Assembly (NCBI RefSeq): GCF_051014445.1
Contig: NC_135140.1
Coordinates: 14,935,501 to 14,999,500 of the forward strand
Length of the DNA: 64,000 nt
Reading direction: 5' to 3'
Source of the DNA: Colletes latitarsis
Lineage: Eukaryota; Arthropoda; Insecta; Hymenoptera; Colletidae
Of the stretch, positions 62,901 to 64,000 are shown in pieces. Every line of letters begins with the position of its first letter. The first letter of the stretch is position 1. The notes beneath the pieces were generated by a model that saw only the letters and a list, made by a program, of their open reading frames with translations, was not told the DNA's origin and ran no database searches. The translations under genes and the position numbers were made by a program.

Positions 62901-64000
62901 CTTGCATCGGGACCGGAAGCGTAATCTTTTATACATCGATCGTCCTATCGAATTGGCAAAACATACAATTCACGGACAAAATAACAATAATATTTTAGTA
63001 AATCTCGCTATTCGTCTCATCTACCCACTCGATATCAAAAGAGACGTAAATCGTAAGCACCGTTTTCCAACTAATAAACAAAATGTACATTATTTTAGGC
63101 CCAAGGCACCGTGCCTATTTTATTATAATAGAAAAGATTGGTTTGATATATGTTAAGGCTAGTCTTATCTAATCTTTCTCAACGCTAGGTTCAATTTTTA
63201 CATTATAGACAATGAAATTTCACAATCGGTATGAATTAAGAAGAGCATCTCGCAGTTGTCGCCGTACTACAGAATTGGCTACCATATTGCTTAAACTAAC
63301 GTGTGATCTATGCGGCCTGTACAGGCCTCGGAAGACATTGGATTACATGACTAATTGTACTCGTTCGTACAGAACTGGTTACATTCATGCTGTTCAGGAC
63401 TGATCCTGAAAGCAAATCAGCTTCTTCCACTCATCTAACAACGACGAGGAGACGTTAGATCGCTGTTATCGTAACGTCGACTGCCCAATGCACCGAAGTG
63501 GCCCTAATAAACGTCCCTGCTGACTCCGCGTGCCTCAATTTACGCCATTATCGAACGCCTCCCCGGCGCGTGATCGACGCGATAGATAGAAATTACAAGA
63601 CCCGCAATGCGATTATAAAATCCCGAAACTCGTGTAACAGTAGATAAACTTGTACGCACAATATTCACCGTGTGGAAGACATCGATACAACTTACAGCTA
63701 GCAAAGATATTGTCACATTAACTGCGCGCTAAGTCTAGATGTTGCCTAAGGAAGCCCCTGATGTCGACGATCATTGTCAAAATTCTCGAAAACGAACGCG
63801 CGGGACAATTTTCGAAGCCGAATTGCTCGCGAAGTAGATTGTTCACCTACCGATCCCTCTCAACCTCTTAAATAGACTATTTTGCTAGATATGTGTGAGT
63901 TCTGGTTGAATATAAATATACAATCTCGAAATGTTCGAACGCGCGCTTAGCCCTTAGATTCTTAAACTCTAAATATCGGGATTCTAAAACCCAAGATCCA
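59986..64000. other. Distal region without a supported gene
   Basis: No recognisable protein domain was seen on either strand. A 34-codon open frame at 60881-60985 (+) begins with a signal-peptide-like sequence and could be a first exon of something larger, but no partner exon was found. A transposon copy occupies 62291-62645, and a (TA/TATACA) microsatellite follows at about 62646-62690. The final 600 bases are GC-richer, perhaps the beginning of a regulatory or exonic region beyond the window. Confidence 0.5.
62291..62645. mobile_element. Short copy of the TA-flanked repeat family
   Basis: CAGGGTGTTTGGCCACCCC at the left end and GGGGTGGCCGAACATCCTG at the right end are the same termini as the 15706-16750 element, and TA directly flanks both ends. 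At 355 bases it keeps both inverted ends and about one internal repeat unit, so it is a deleted derivative. It carries no protein-coding capacity. Confidence 0.88.

Noticed and set aside
63212..63403. Arg/Cys-containing 63-codon frame near the right edge
   Set aside because: The cysteine pattern suggested a zinc-binding exon, but spacing fits no family I know and no splice partner is visible.

Overview
The window is AT-rich animal DNA with short introns of GT-AG type, insect-type gene content and many small TA- or TTAA-flanked transposon relics. The genes are clear orthologues of insect genes (fat-spondin, mIF3, FHIP, Rilpl, pasha, phtf, Edem2). Together with the base composition and repeat style this suggests a hymenopteran-like insect, but the species cannot be named from the sequence alone. 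No rRNA, tRNA or CRISPR was seen.

Layout. About 3.0-19.9 kb (+): a fat-spondin/F-spondin gene (Reeler, Spondin_N, three TSP1 repeats, Kunitz, two more TSP1 repeats), with large introns holding two copies of a TA-flanked repeat family, a long intronic hairpin and a hammerhead-like motif. 21.7-22.7 kb (-): mitochondrial initiation factor 3. 25.5-32.6 kb (+): FHIP, a dynein/Hook adaptor subunit. 37.0-38.7 kb (+): RILP-like protein. 42.3-45.8 kb (-): pasha/DGCR8, the Drosha partner. 49.2-53.9 kb (-): phtf, a multipass ER membrane protein. 55.1-57.2 kb (+): a single-exon Edem2, divergent from phtf; the 1.2 kb between them holds three exact TATCGATA (DRE) sites. 58.3-60.0 kb: two small genes facing each other, a TATA-driven 49-residue hydrophilic protein (+) and an 80-residue secreted protein (-). 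The first 3 kb and the last 4 kb hold no gene I can support.

The genes are independent housekeeping or developmental loci rather than a pathway cluster. FHIP and Rilpl are neighbours that both belong to microtubule-motor cargo adaptation, and phtf and Edem2 share a head-to-head promoter region and both act in the ER. Exon models were built by joining reading frames across GT-AG sites with consistent phase and by matching remembered family motifs; no alignment was run. The points most worth checking are the hammerhead-like core in the fat-spondin 3' region, an in-frame TAG followed by an acidic open frame in fat-spondin, the DRE triplet, and the two small genes near 59 kb.
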